Program-made: the position numbers and the translations under genes
Shown: positions 33,582 to 44,909 of the stretch, piece by piece
How positions within the stretch are numbered: position 1 is the stretch's first letter
How the letters are laid out: the number at the start of each line of letters is the position of its first letter
NCBI GenBank assembly: GCA_025506515.1
Contig: CM046447.1
Location: 84,781,748-84,845,747, forward strand
DNA: 64,000 nt
Origin: Flaveria trinervia
Lineage: Eukaryota; Streptophyta; Magnoliopsida; Asterales; Asteraceae
Direction: 5' to 3'
Notes under the pieces: model-generated
Database searches by the model: none
The model's input: only the letters and a program-made list of their open reading frames with translations
What the model was told of the DNA's origin: nothing

Positions 33582-36500
33582 TCACTTCCCCATAATGAGT
33601 CTGTATGACTCACGAACATAGGCCTCAAGGAGAACAATTTGTTCCTCTTGAGAGAGTTCTTCAGCTCCTCCTTCGAAGAAGAACTCTGGACCATAGTACT
33701 CTGATAAGTACTTCATGGTCCTGCCATTTTTCAGCTCCACCGTAGTTACCTCCCTGTATACAAATTCATCCGGATGGTTGCCTTCAAGGAGTAACTGGAG
33801 CTCATTCTTTTGGATGTCTTCAAGCTTTTGTATAACAACCCCTTCTTAATCATCTTGTTTTCTAGTAAGGCTTGAGGTGTCTTCTTTGCTTGTGAGCTTT
33901 CTTGAATTCATCAATGATTTCCCAAGGTGAGACTACAACGCCAACATGATGGTAGATTCTATTGTTTTTCGTACTTGGCCGTTGTATCTGTGTGGGATAG
34001 TTCTTTTATGGATTCTAGAACTCACCCTGGGGTCTGGCCATACTCTCACTCTCTCCCTCTGATACTGAAAGGTGTGTCTGAGAGTGTACAGCCTTTGAGC
34101 ATGCCCTTTCATGGCTTGAATAGATGATGACTGAGGAAATTCCTTGTCAACCATCTTCAACAGTTGCTCATCGTGCTGTTTCTGCTGTTCTTCTTCTTCT
34201 ATCTTGACTCTGACCATTTCCCTTTGAGAGTCGGGTGTGATCATGGATGACTCTTGGGCTTTGGTAGCTTCAGAACAGCAGAGAGTGGCAGACTATCTCT
34301 CATCTCTCATCCTCTTCTTCTTTCTTCTTCCATCCTCAGCACCCTTCTCCTTCTACGGGTACATCACTGGATGATGGTTGGGTTGGTGAAGGGATTGGTT
34401 TTGAAGAGAGAGGATGTTTGGATTTTGGCTTAGAGGTTGGTTTGGAGATTTGAGGGATAGGATCTGTTTGAGTGGGTGAAGGGAAGGTTGATCTAGCATC
34501 CTTGTAGTTAATTTGCTTTTGTAAGTTTAGCCATCTCTAACCTTTTGCCAGCCCCAGCCTCATCAAGGGCTTCCACAATGATCCCTTTGTTGAATTGCTC
34601 AGACAGACAGATTCTGGTGGCTATAGCCAGAATGCTGTCCCTGGACCATGCGCGGATCTCCATTATGATCTTCCCAAGTATTTTGCAATAAAGCGGATCA
34701 TTATTTCCAACCTCTCTTTCTCAAGAGCATCGTACCCTGCCCATCGGTTTTATCTCTTGTACCTCTAACCTTCTGATCTCACTATCCAGTGTGGCTGTGT
34801 CAAACCCCTGCCTGAATAGTTGGTCAATTATTTATCCATGGAGCGGCTGTGTTGGTGTCAGCTTCTTTGACCAGCTCCTCCAAGGATTTTTCTTCAGCAG
34901 TTGATCATCAGCACTTCTCTTTCTCGCTTGTACGTGAGCAGAGGTTGCTTTTCTTGTTTCTCCTCTTCCCTAGATCTCTTCCTCTTTCTATCTTTCACTG
35001 CAGTACTCTCCCCCTTTTTGGTTGCATTGGAGGAAGGGTTGGTACCGCAGAAAGAGTCTTGTGGACAGCAGCATCACCAGGGGCTGTAATGTTGAGGAAA
35101 GCCTCTCATCAAGGGCTTTGATCACTATATCAGTGATTATGGGGTGATGAGAGGGAGGGAATTTTGGAGTAAGCACCTATTTGCTCAGGAGGTTTCTTTC
35201 CTGAGAAGTAGGGCCTGAAGCAGAGGCGGGTGGTTGATTTTGGGGTGGCTCTGTGTTTGGGAACCTTCAAGGGAAGGTGCCATCTGTGGGTGTATGATGG
35301 TGGCAGATGGACTTGCATCCTGAGACATCTTGGCCAGCAGCTCTTTGAGTCTGCTAACCTCATCCTCTAGAATGGTGTTTTGAGCAACTACATCGAAGAA
35401 GAAGCAGGTCATCATCAGTTGATACTGAATCACCTGACCTCCTGCTTAGAGCAGGATTTACATGCACTGGGTGTAGACCAGTTGGTGCATGTGCCCCTTG
35501 TGCTTGGTACTGGGGACTTCCAGCCTCAGGACAATGTCCATCATCAGCTGTTGCCTCTAGGGAGGTCTTAGCAATGTTACCAGCCTCACTCTGGTCATGT
35601 GCTGAGTCAGAGGAGGTGGCAGCCTCACTAGATATTCTAAGCTCCTTCTCTACACCAGGAGATAGAATTGGGAAACCCCTGTGCTGTGGGTTCTCAGATG
35701 CACTGTGTTCCTCCCCCTCAATTGTAGAGGTATTCCCAGTAAGAAGTGGTTTCTGGGGAGGGGTGAGGAGTGCAATTGAGTCAGCACTTGAGCAACTATT
35801 AAAGTTGGGCTGTGAGGGGCGGTTGTTTGGGGTACAGGGGTAGAAGCAGTGTGCACCTGGGGTGGATGGTGCTCTTCAATGGCAATCTCCTCAAGTGAGG
35901 AAGATCCCAGATAAGTAGGTGCCCCTTGGGTTGCTGCAGGCTCCTGTTGAGAGGAAGCCTGAGCGGCTGTGGCTGGAGGAGTCATTGTATCCACTAGGGG
36001 GTTGGACTAGTGGATATATCCTGCGTTTGTTGTGCAGGAGCATCCTCAGGGGACTCAATTCCCTGAGTAGCCTTTTGGGTTTCTTTTTGGTGGTTTGGTG
36101 GGGACATTGGATTTGGAGGTGGTGGCTGTGGGTTCCAGCTGCGTGGGTTTTCGCAGCTTGGCAGCCAGTTTGAGTGTCCGGTCAGAGTTGTGCCGGGAGT
36201 ATACTTCGGCAAACAGCCGTAGCAGGGACTCCCAAGCCAACAAGTCCCTCAGCATTAAGCTGGTCTATTATAATGGCCATTATGAACCGTGGATAGAGTA
36301 TCCAACGGTTGGCAGTTAGTTTTTGAGCCATATCTTTGAGCTCTGAAAATATTAATTCTGAAAAGTTCAGTGGTTGTTGCTCAAGGATAGAATACAATAC
36401 CTGCTGCCATTTGGTGGACATTTGATCCCAAGACGATGTCTTAGGGGCCAAACATACATTGACCATGTGAAAGATCAGGCGCTCAGCGTCATTAAAATGT

Positions 36501-36881
36501 TTCTTCATGATGGTGGTGGCACTGAGATCACCTTGATATCCATGCTGAGCAAATGATAGATCTATGGTGCCCTTCGGATATCCAGCAGGAGAGGTAGCAT
36601 CACTCAGTTGAAGAATTTTACGGATTGTTGCAGGAGTAATCACTACTTCTTTGTTGTTGACGACTGACCGGAGGGATAGTGTGTTGCTCTCCTCAGTAGT
36701 AACATTAACGTTCATCCAAAATTGGTTCAAGGATTCGGCATGTAAACGGGGTTCAGAAGGAATGCCTTGTTGTATTGGGACTGAACCATAAGATCGATAG
36801 CAGTATCGAACTTAGTCCAGATCGGCGATTTTGTGAGGTAGGCAACACAGTTGTGTCGCGGTTTAATTTGCAAGACGCCAT
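33582..36881 (-). pseudogene. Element C ORF3 (full span, frameshifted)
   Basis: It runs from ATG at 36881 to the TGA after YRLIMGK at 33582, about 1,100 codons. A one-base loss just after the ATG shifts the start relative to A and B. The N-terminal domain is the best preserved (36182-36730): VVITPATIRKILQLSDAT, SPAGYPKGTIDLSF, FHMVNVCLAPKTSSWDQ, LNFSELIFSELKDMAQK and ANRWILYPRFIMAII. Then come a Pro/Ser/Thr linker (36200-35650), a coiled-coil-like EDEVSRLKELLAKMSQ (about 35350), basic stretches and the C-terminal domain with FQYQRERVRVWPDPR (about 34060). I see no transmembrane helix or signal peptide. Its role is unknown. An envelope function is not supported, and a nuclear or nucleic-acid-associated role is my inference. 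Confidence 0.82.
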
Positions 36882-36943
36882 GGAAATTTTGTTGGAGGAA
36901 CGTTAGGTTTGAAGAAGATGAAGCATGAGAGCTCAGGTTAAGG

Positions 36944-36951
36944 TATATATA
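36944..36951 (-). promoter_or_regulatory. Internal TATA box ahead of Element C ORF3
   Basis: The minus strand reads CCCTATATATACC, 63 nt before the ATG at 36881. It is preceded by CCCGTACCC, shared with B. Confidence 0.7.
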
Positions 36952-36984
36952 GGGTACGGGTGAGGAAACCTGAAGGATGTGGTT

Positions 36985-37645
36985 AGTCATCAGTAGTTTT
37001 AAACGACCGTTGACATGGTATTATCCTTTCAGACGTTGAAACAGCTGAAGTCGCGGTGTTAGGCATCAGTAGTTTAGAAAACTACTGAAGACCGTGGTTT
37101 TGACTTCAGGTGATTGAAACAACTGAGGACATGGTGTTTGTCATCAGTAGTTATGAAACTACTGAAGACAGTGGTTTTGTCATCAGCTGTTGTAAACAAC
37201 TGAAGACTTGGTATTAGTCATCAGTAGTTATAAAACTACTGAAGACGTGGTTTTGCTTCAGTTGTTTAAAATGAAACAGCAGTGGTACAAACGACTGAGG
37301 AGAAAGTTCTCTTCAGCTGTTTTCGTCAATTCTTAGCTTTTCAGCTGTTTCAAACTGTCCTCAACACATTCATCAGTCTTTATGGCTGATTTTTCAGTTG
37401 TTTCATAGGACATCAGTACTTATCTGTTTTTACTGATTTCAGTAGTTATGACTACATCAGTAGTTGTAACTACTTCAGTAGTTTAGAACAGATGAAGTAC
37501 TTCAGTACTTGTGAGAACTTTTAGCCTTCAGTAGTTATAAAAACTACTGAGGTTAAAAGAGCTCATCAGTACTTATATGTGACAGGCACTCATGATCATC
37601 ATATGAATTACTGAGATCATCAGTAGTTGTCACCTATTCTAGCTG
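36985..37645. promoter_or_regulatory. Inverted-repeat array in the Element C spacer
   Basis: The clearest array of the three. Units near 37064-37100, 37140-37180, 37181-37217 and 37218-37257 each hold CATCAGTAGTT (or CATCAGCTGTT), a loop of about 4 nt, and AACTACTGAAGAC followed by a GTGGTTTTG-like tail. Beyond 37275 come isolated CAGTAGTT, CAGTACTT and CAGCTGTTT words up to the RNase H stop. Nothing is encoded. Confidence 0.8.
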
Positions 37646-37659
37646 CAGCATACCAAGCC

Positions 37660-38430
37660 TTAACACCAGGTTTTGGAAAGTTGAACTATCCAAAGGCTTA
37701 GTAAAATGTCTGCAAGCTCATCAGCACTGGGCACAAACTTAGGATCAATCAGACCTTTTTCAAAACAATCCCTTATAAAATGATGTCTGATCTCTATATG
37801 TTTGGTCCTAGAGTGCTGGACTGGATTTTTGACAATGCAAAGAGCTGAAGCACTATCCATTAACAATGGAGTCTTAGTCTCTGTAATGCCATAATCCAAA
37901 AGTTGGTTTTGAAGCCAGAGTACCTGAGATGTACAGCTTGCAGCAGCAATGTACTCTGCTTCCGCAGTGGATGTAGCAACTGAGGTCTGTTTCTTGCTCT
38001 GCCAAGAAATAAGCAGTTGCCTAGGAATTGACATCCACCAGAAGTTGATTTCCTGGTCAACTTACACCCTGCATAGTCACTGTCAGAAAAAGCAACTAAT
38101 TTACCAGAATGTTGGTAGAATACCATAAACCTAGAGATGGAGTGCCTTGCAGATATCTAAAGATCCTCTTGACTGCAATCAGATGAGACTCTTTAGGTGC
38201 AGCCTGAAATCTAGCACAAACACATGTAGCAAACATAATATCTGGTCTAGAAGCTGTTAAATACATCAAGGACCCAATCATACATCTGTAAAGTGTTTCA
38301 TCAACCACTTTACCTTTCTGATCTGAGTCCAGTTGTGTGGTGCTGCTCATGGGAGTAGAACAGGGCTTACAGTTTTGTAAATCAAACTTTTGCAAAAGAT
38401 CTTTTGTATATTTGGATTGATGAATAAAAT
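37660..38430 (-). pseudogene. Element C RNase H
   Basis: The segment 38096-38395 gives DQKGKVVDETLYRCMIGSLM, TASRPDIMFATCVCARFQ and KRIFRYLQGTPSLGLW. A shifted frame gives FSDSDYAGCKLTRKSTSGG (about 38080-38040), then STAEAEYIAAASCTSQVLW and LLMDSASALCIVKNP to DELADILL. All four catalytic positions are recognisable. Breaks are one-base indels near 38110, 38010 and 37700. Confidence 0.9.
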
Positions 38431-39290
38431 TCCATCAGCTTTTGTTTGATTTGCAACCCCAGAAAGAACTGTAATTCTCCCATGGCACTCATTTCAAACT
38501 TCTGTTGCATCAACTTTGTAAAGGCATCACACAACTTTGGATCAGAGGATGCAAAAATGATATCATCTACATAAATTTGAACAAGTAGATTATGCTGCCC
38601 AGCTTTCTTAATAATAAAGTCTTGTCTATGGAGCCTCTAGTGAAATTGTTTTCCAGAAGAAAGTTTGATAATGTCTCATACCAGGCTCTGGGAGCTTGTT
38701 TTAACCCATAAAGAGCTTTATCAAGCTTATACACCCAATTAGGATGTTTGTTGTCCTCAAAGCCTGGAGGTTGACATACATAAACCTCTTCTTTAACTTT
38801 TCCATACAAAATGCACTTTTGACATCCATTTGAAAGACTTTAAGTTTTTGATAAGCAGCATAAGCTAAAAACAATCGAATTGCTTCCAGTCTGGCTACAG
38901 GGGCAAAGGTTTCATCATAATCAATACCTTCTTCTTGTGCAAACCCCTGAACAACCAGTCTGGCCTTGTTCTTAACAATAAGCCCATTTTCATCAGTTTT
39001 GTTCCTAAACACCCATTTAGTGCCTATTGCACACTTACCTGGAGGTAGAGGAACCAGTTCCCACACTTGCTGTTTCTTGAACTGAAGAAGCTCAAGCTGC
39101 ATGGCATCAACCCATCCATTGTCCTTTAAAGCAATGTGATAATTCTTTGGCTCTTGCTGACTGATGAAGAGAGCATAGAAGCAGAAATTTGACAATTGAC
39201 TTCTTGTTGATACTCCAGCAGTGATATCACCAATGATTTGAGACATGGGTGATTCTTCAGATCTTGATACACAATGAGATCTGTGCAAGT
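38430..39290 (-). pseudogene. Element C reverse transcriptase
   Basis: A 195-codon frame (38701-39288) carries SPMSQIIGDITAGVSTRSQ, WVDAMQLELLQFKKQQVWEL, KCAIGTKWVFRNKTDENG, RLVVQGFAQEEGIDYDETF and FQMDVKSAF, then shifts. The adjoining frame has the PPGFEDNKHPNWVYK block and KQAPRAWYETL. YVDD codons are at 38562-38573, followed by EMSAMGELQFFLGLQIKQ. The loss of one A in a run near 38808 causes the main shift. Confidence 0.9.
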
Positions 39291-40600
39291 GTTTGTAGCC
39301 GGTTCAGCAGCAACAGATGGTGATGGTGAATCATTTCCTTGAAACCAATCAGTGATGGTAATTCAAAGGAAGTTGAATTCGAAGAAATCTCATCAGCATT
39401 TGTTGTGGATGGTGCTACTGGCGCTACAGGAACATCAGGTCTAGTTGAATCAGGCAGCTGATCACTAAACCTGAAGAGGTGAGTACTGCAATCATCATCA
39501 TCATCAGCAGTACCACCAGGTGGTGAACTGTTGACAGGAGCAACAGCAGGAGTTTGATAAGGAACATATTGCAGTATGTCCAGATCAAATAACTCCACAG
39601 GACTTTGTGGAATCTTGTCCTTTGGAGATTCATTAAACTTAACATGTAGAGTTTCTTCAACCATCTTTGTTCTGCAGTTGAAGACTCTGTATGCTTTGCA
39701 AGTAGATGAATAACCAACAAAGTATCCTGCATCCACCTTAGGATCAAATTTGTGGAGTTGATCCTTTGTGTTGAGAATAAACAGGGACACCCAAATGCTT
39801 TGAAAAATGAAATCAGTGGAGCCAAATGATGGAGAACTTCATATGGAGTCTTCATCAACCTCTGATTTACTAAAACTCTATTTTGCACATAACAAGCTGT
39901 GTTGACAGCTTCGGCCCAAAAGTCAATGGCAAACCTGAGTCAGCCAGCATGGACCTTGCAGCTTCAATGAGGGTCCTGTTCTTTCTCTCCACTACTCCAT
40001 TTTGTTCCGGAGTCCTTGGAATGCTGAACTGCCTTTTGATTCCCTTTGAGAGATAGAAGTCATCAAGTGTATGATTTCTGAACTCAGTTCCATTATCACT
40101 CCTAATACACTTGACTGGAAGGGAATACTGCTTCTCAATGTACAGCACAAAGTGGATAATCTTCTGAGCAGCCCTCATCCTTTGAATGTAGAAAGAAAGT
40201 CCATACAAATCTGGAGTAATCATCCACAATTACCAGACAGTATTTCTTCTTTGCCATGCTCATTACTCTCACAGGACCAAATAGATCCATATGCAGTAAT
40301 TGCAAGCAGGCAGTGGACTTGGACACTTCAATAGGAGGAAATGAGACCTTGTTGTTTTCCTTTTAAACAAGCAGTGCAGTTTTTCACACATGAACTCCTT
40401 TATTGGTAAGCCTCTGACTAAACTATTGTGGCTAAGCTGATTCATGTTTTTGAGATTAACATGACCAAGCCTCCTGTGCCATAGTTTAGATTCTTGAGAA
40501 GAGGCTTTGGAAAATAGGCAAGGATTGCCTTTGAGATCTATCTTCTTAGAGAGATCTAAGGCATACACTCTTTCCTGTCCTGTTGGCTTTCAGGAGAGTG
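39257..40600 (-). pseudogene. Element C GAG-pre-integrase, integrase and linker
   Basis: GAG-pre-integrase is at 40380-40500 (LWHRRLGHVNLKNMNQL). The second Cys pair is damaged, reading EKLHCLFKRKTT in the altered frame. Integrase has HMDLFGPVRVMSMAKKKYC (D near 40292), IRSDNGTEFRNHTL (D near 40100) and PEQNGVVERKNRT (E near 40000). The C-terminal FVGYSSTCKAYRVFN block (about 39710) leads to an Asp/Ser/Pro-rich linker. Frameshifts lie near 40350, 40170, 39920 and 39780. Confidence 0.88.
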
Positions 40601-41310
40601 TGATCATCCAACACCTTGTCAATCAAGGGCAAAACTTTGGATGACAGAATCCTACAGTTTTGACTTGTGAAAAGGGCAACATGGCCTTTATCACACATTT
40701 GACTGACACTCAAGAGGTTGTACTTGAGATTTTCCACATGATTAACATCATCAAATTTGATTTCTCCATTGGAGACAAAGCCCTTACCGATGATGTAACC
40801 CCTAGCATCATTGCCAAAAGAGACAAATCCCTTCTTTCCTTGAGAGTAGTCATGAAGAAGAGAGATGTTCCCAGTCATGTGCATAGATCCCCCACTGTCT
40901 ACATACCAGATGCTATTTTGGCATGTTGAAGAACCCTGCAATAATAAACAATCAGTTAGTTTTAGAGACCCAAACCTTTTGGTTTTGGGCCTGGTCTCAT
41001 CAATAGATGGTAAACTAGCATGTTTATTTGTAACAACAGCCTGAGAGGAAGAAGATGGTGCAGAAGAGGAGTCCTTTGGCTTAGACCTCCTTTTCTGTGG
41101 TTTCAACATAGGAGAATCTAGTTGGTTAACTCTACCCAACAGATTGTACCATCATCACCAGCTGTGTCTGATTTTGTGATAAAGCTTTCAGCTCATCAGA
41201 CACATTGCTAGTGGAGTTAGATAAGGTCCTATGTTGCACCTTCTTCTTTTGAGCACCCTCAGCTGTCACCTGTTTAACTCCTTCCTTTTTGGATTGCTTT
41301 AGGACTTAAG
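40600..41310 (-). pseudogene. Element C protease region
   Basis: The frame 40546-41139 contains the gag-pol linker (PMLKPQKRRSKPKDSSSAPS) and the intact aspartic protease signature NSIWYVDSGGSMHMTG. The catalytic Asp codon is at 40897-40899, followed by HDYSQGKKGFVSFGNDARGY. It runs on to NLLSVSQMCDKGHVALF and VLDDHTLLKANRTGK. This copy keeps the protease that Element B lost. In copia elements it processes the Gag-Pol polyprotein. Confidence 0.88.
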
Positions 41311-43784
41311 GGTTACAGGATTTGATGTTGCTGATACAAATGTGGTCTCAAACTCATTTTCATTTTTACCATTTTCTCATTAATTTCTTCCTTTTGTTTG
41401 AGTTTGGAACCTCTTTTGTACCAACAATCATCTGTAAGATGATTGAACAAACCACATACTTCACATGGTTTCTTCTTCATCTTAGGTTGATCATCAACTA
41501 AAGATGGTGAAGCAACAGAAGACTTGTTCTTCAATGCTTTGGAAGCATTGGTTGCTTTCTTGACAGCATCTTTAGTAGTCTTCAAACTCTTTCTACTGCC
41601 AGTTTTCTTCTCTTCAGTACTGACAGCAGTTGAAGTTTGAACTTCAGGAGTTGAATCCTGCTCTCCAGTCCTTTCAGGACCTTCAGGATTGACTCCTGAG
41701 TTGATCAACTTATTGATCATGTGAATGTCAGCATTTGGACCATCAACATCAGCTGATAGGTTCAAAGAGGACTTGATACTGACTGCTACTTCTGATTGTG
41801 CTGTATCAGAAGGTAGATCACATGACTTGATGGATTGGTTATCACTCTCACCATCAGATTCTACCTCTGCTCTTGGGGTAAAATCTGTAGGTGGAGCAGT
41901 GTGATTGTAACCAATTCCAAACTTCACATTTGAAGCAGATTGCTTACTAAGAAGCATTTCAAAACCTTTGCATGATTGTACCCATCTATCACACTCGACC
42001 TGGGTAACTGCAAGGGTTTCTTTGAGATCTTTGTACTTCTCTAGAAGTACATCTTCTCTAGCCTTATCATCAATTATTTTGCAATTCAGTTTATAACCTC
42101 ATCATTTTTATCTTTGAGCACAAACTCAAACTCAGCTTTGTTTTTGGAAATTACTTGTTCTAGCTCAATGTTCTTATTAATTAAAGCTACATTTGCTTCT
42201 CTAATGGAAGCAAATGCTGCTATGCATTGTTCAGAACATAATTTGGCTTTTGCCTCAGAGGATACCTGTGATACCTGAGGTAGAGGCATTGGAAGATGAA
42301 GTATCAGCAGACTCCAAAGCCATAAGCTAGATTCCCAAAGGACTGTCACCACCATGTTGACCAGCACCTGAGAACAGTTGATCATGACCAGACAAGTCAT
42401 CTGGTAAACTGCTCCAGTCAACAACTCCTGGGGTGAAGAAGCTGTGTTGTTGAGATGAAGGTTGTTGATGAGATAGGGAAGGCTGAGGTTCTGGTAATGC
42501 ATGAGGTTGTGGTGTCATAGGAACTTGAACTTGGTTTGACTGTGGCATGTAATAACAAGGGTACTGATATGGCATTTGACCCTGAGGAACAAAATATGCC
42601 GGAGATTGTTGTTGAGGATGATGACTAGATGTGACAGGATGTTGCCCTCTGTTTTGTTGACTGTTGCCAGGAAAAGTCACAAAGGGTGCAGTAGAGTTTG
42701 ATCCAGTTGATCTACACTCTCTTGCAAAGTGTCCAAGCCGTTGGCATTTGTGACACCTCAACTTGCTCTTGTCAAAACCAACTTTGGTTTTGCCAGAGAG
42801 TCCTGGGAATTTTCTTCCAGTTCTTTTGTAGAACTTCTGAGATCTGATATTTATCAAGGCCATTTGGCTCAAAATATCCATCTCTTCTAAGTCATCATCA
42901 GCAATCCCCTTGAGATCATCCATGATGAAACATAAATTGTCATTATTACCTCCAGTAAACTGACCATCAACACTTACAAATGCAGAATTAGAAGTGCTCG
43001 AAGAGAAATAATATGCTCATCATACTGGCATTCAGATGAAGCATATTCTGACTCATGACCCACCAAGGCAGTGTTGCCTTGAATAAGTCTTCAGTGAGCT
43101 TTCCAGATGAAGACAGCTTTCTCTTCTGTTCTATCTCTCTCTCAAAAGTGAGCAATTTCCCATGGAGTTGGGTGAGAGATAGTTTGTCCAAACTTGCACT
43201 GGAGCGTAGGACAATAGTATATGTGTCCCATCTCTCAGGCAGTGATCTGAGAAATCTGTTATTCATCTGAATATTGGTGTATTCAAGTTTGACCATTTTT
43301 AGTTCAGAGATCAAACAAGAAAACCGCTCATATTGTTGAGTCAGTGTCTCACCCTTTCTATGAGAGAATGTCTCATATTGTTGGGCAAGAATTTCTCTAT
43401 TATTTGCCAAGACCTCATCTGTTCCTCCAAATTGTTCTTTCAAAGCAATCCAGAGGTCATGGGCAGTTTCATGATGCATTAGCCCAGAATAGATTTCATT
43501 GGGCAAAGCCATGGCCAGAATTCCATGGGCTTTTGCATCAATCTCAAGCAACTTTTATCCTCATCTGAGTATTGCTCCCTCCTCTTCGGAACCATTTGAT
43601 TGGTTTCCGGGTTATTCACCATAGGCTTGTGTGGACCATGTACCACAGATGTCCAACACCCTGCGCTGTTAACAGACAGGTGATGGAGCATACGTCTTTG
43701 CCATATGTTATACTCATTCCTAACCAGCATAGGAGGCTTGGTTGAGGAACCAGTATTGTGAGGATCATTGGAGGGAGTGGTCAT
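41310..43784 (-). pseudogene. Element C gag
   Basis: It starts at ATG 43784 (MTTPSNDPHNTGSSTKPP). UBN2-type gag blocks YNIWQRRMLHHL, LWIALKEQFGGTDEVLAN and LRSLPERWDTYTIVLRSS follow. The first CCHC, CHKCQRLGHFAREC, is at 42714-42755 and is followed by a Tyr/Gln/Pro-rich stretch. Then come a coiled-coil-like REANVALINKNIELEQVI, an acidic Ser/Asp region (41957-41800), a Lys/Ser/Thr-rich stretch, and the second CCHC, CEVCGLFNHLTDDC, at 41424-41465. Open segments are long (187, 198 and 214 codons), joined by one-base shifts near 43555, 42990 and 42330. Confidence 0.9.
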
Positions 43785-44001
43785 TTTCAGTTCAAAAACA
43801 GTTTAGTTCAAGTTTAAAAAAGAAGTTTTAGACAAACCACAACAAACTCAATGAGAACCAAGAAAGATCTCAGGATGAATGAGCAGAAATACAGAAAAAT
43901 TCAATCTCTATAACCGTTTCTTGCAAAAACAAAAGCTAATTCAATCAAACTTGGATCTTGAATAGCAGTTTCAATGATCAATTATTAGATCGATCAATGA
44001 T

Positions 44002-44019
44002 TAACCTGCTCTGATACCA
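44002..44019 (-). other. Element C primer-binding site (tRNA-iMet)
   Basis: The minus strand reads TGGTATCAGAGCAGGTTA, 2 nt from the 5' LTR, identical to A and B. Confidence 0.95.
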
Positions 44020-44021
44020 TT

Positions 44022-44909
44022 TGACAGGATCAGTGATCACAAGTTTGATGTATCAGAATGTAAAGCAGCGGAATACACAAACGAATTAGACAAATGTAGC
44101 AAGCAAACAATATATGTAAGCGTTAAGATCGCATACGGTTATAGGGAGAGAATATGAATTTCTGATTTCTAGGAATGTTTATAGATGTAGAATATTTCTA
44201 ATCAATCAATCAATATTCCATTCATTGCTCATTCACTCGATGATTACAATGGGTTGTCACTCCTTATATAGAGTGCAACAATCACTGCTGTTATCACGGA
44301 AAGTGACAACTGGCAGATCCAATACAGAAATAACTAAATCGTAACAACTACTGAAATGTTCACAACTACTGAGAACATATCAGCAAGTTAAGTACAAAAT
44401 ATAAAACTACTGAAACTACAACGACTGAAGAACAAGCTCTTCAGTCGTTTTACAAAACTACTGAAACAAAGAAAATAAAACTACTGATATCACAACTACT
44501 GAAGAAGTACTCTTCAGCAGTTGTGACAAACTACTGAGGCTTCAGTACTTGATCTTCAGACTTTGACCTTCAGGCGTTTCATCAGCTGATGACTTCAGTA
44601 GATATCATCAGCTGATGTCTTCAGTCTTTGTCTTCAGACTTTGTACATCAGTTGTTGATCTTCATACTTGTGAACTCTTCAGCTGTTGTATTCAGTACTT
44701 TGGTCTTTCAGCTTCAGCACTTGTGTTCTTCAGCTGTTGTACTTCAGCACTTTGGTTCTTCAGCAGTTAAGGTCTTCAGCACTTGATCTTCAGCTGTTGA
44801 AGTCTTCAGCACTTGTCAAACTACTGATGAGGCTTTCAGTAGTTGTTGTGATACCGTGTGGGACTTAGAGGTTTTCTGATCTTGGCTCATTGGTTCTTTT
44901 GGTCCAACA
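44022..44909 (-). repeat. Element C 5' LTR
   Basis: This 888-bp LTR is nearly identical to 32482-33369, apart from small indels such as AATTAAAG/AATGTAAAG near the start. The TATA box is near 44265-44270, the hairpin at 44421-44448 and the U3 array at about 44540-44840. Confidence 0.95.

Larger units (their letters stand above)
32482..44909 (-). mobile_element. Element C: complete Sirevirus-like Ty1/copia, nested in Element A gag
   Basis: This 12.4-kb element has 888-bp LTRs at 32482-33369 and 44022-44909, PBS at 44002-44019 and PPT at 33370-33382. It carries all gag-pol domains and ORF3. Its LTR subtype starts TGACAGG and differs from A and B in the U5/R part (CACAAGTTTGATGTATCAG). Flanks read TCACC and CAACC, only partly matching, so the target duplication is not clear. 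LTRs differ mostly by one-base indels, so the insertion is recent. Confidence 0.93.

Noticed and set aside
33582..36881. ORF3 as a retroviral envelope protein
   Set aside because: No signal peptide, membrane anchor, glycosylated ectodomain pattern or cleavage site can be seen, and basic nuclear-type clusters argue against it.
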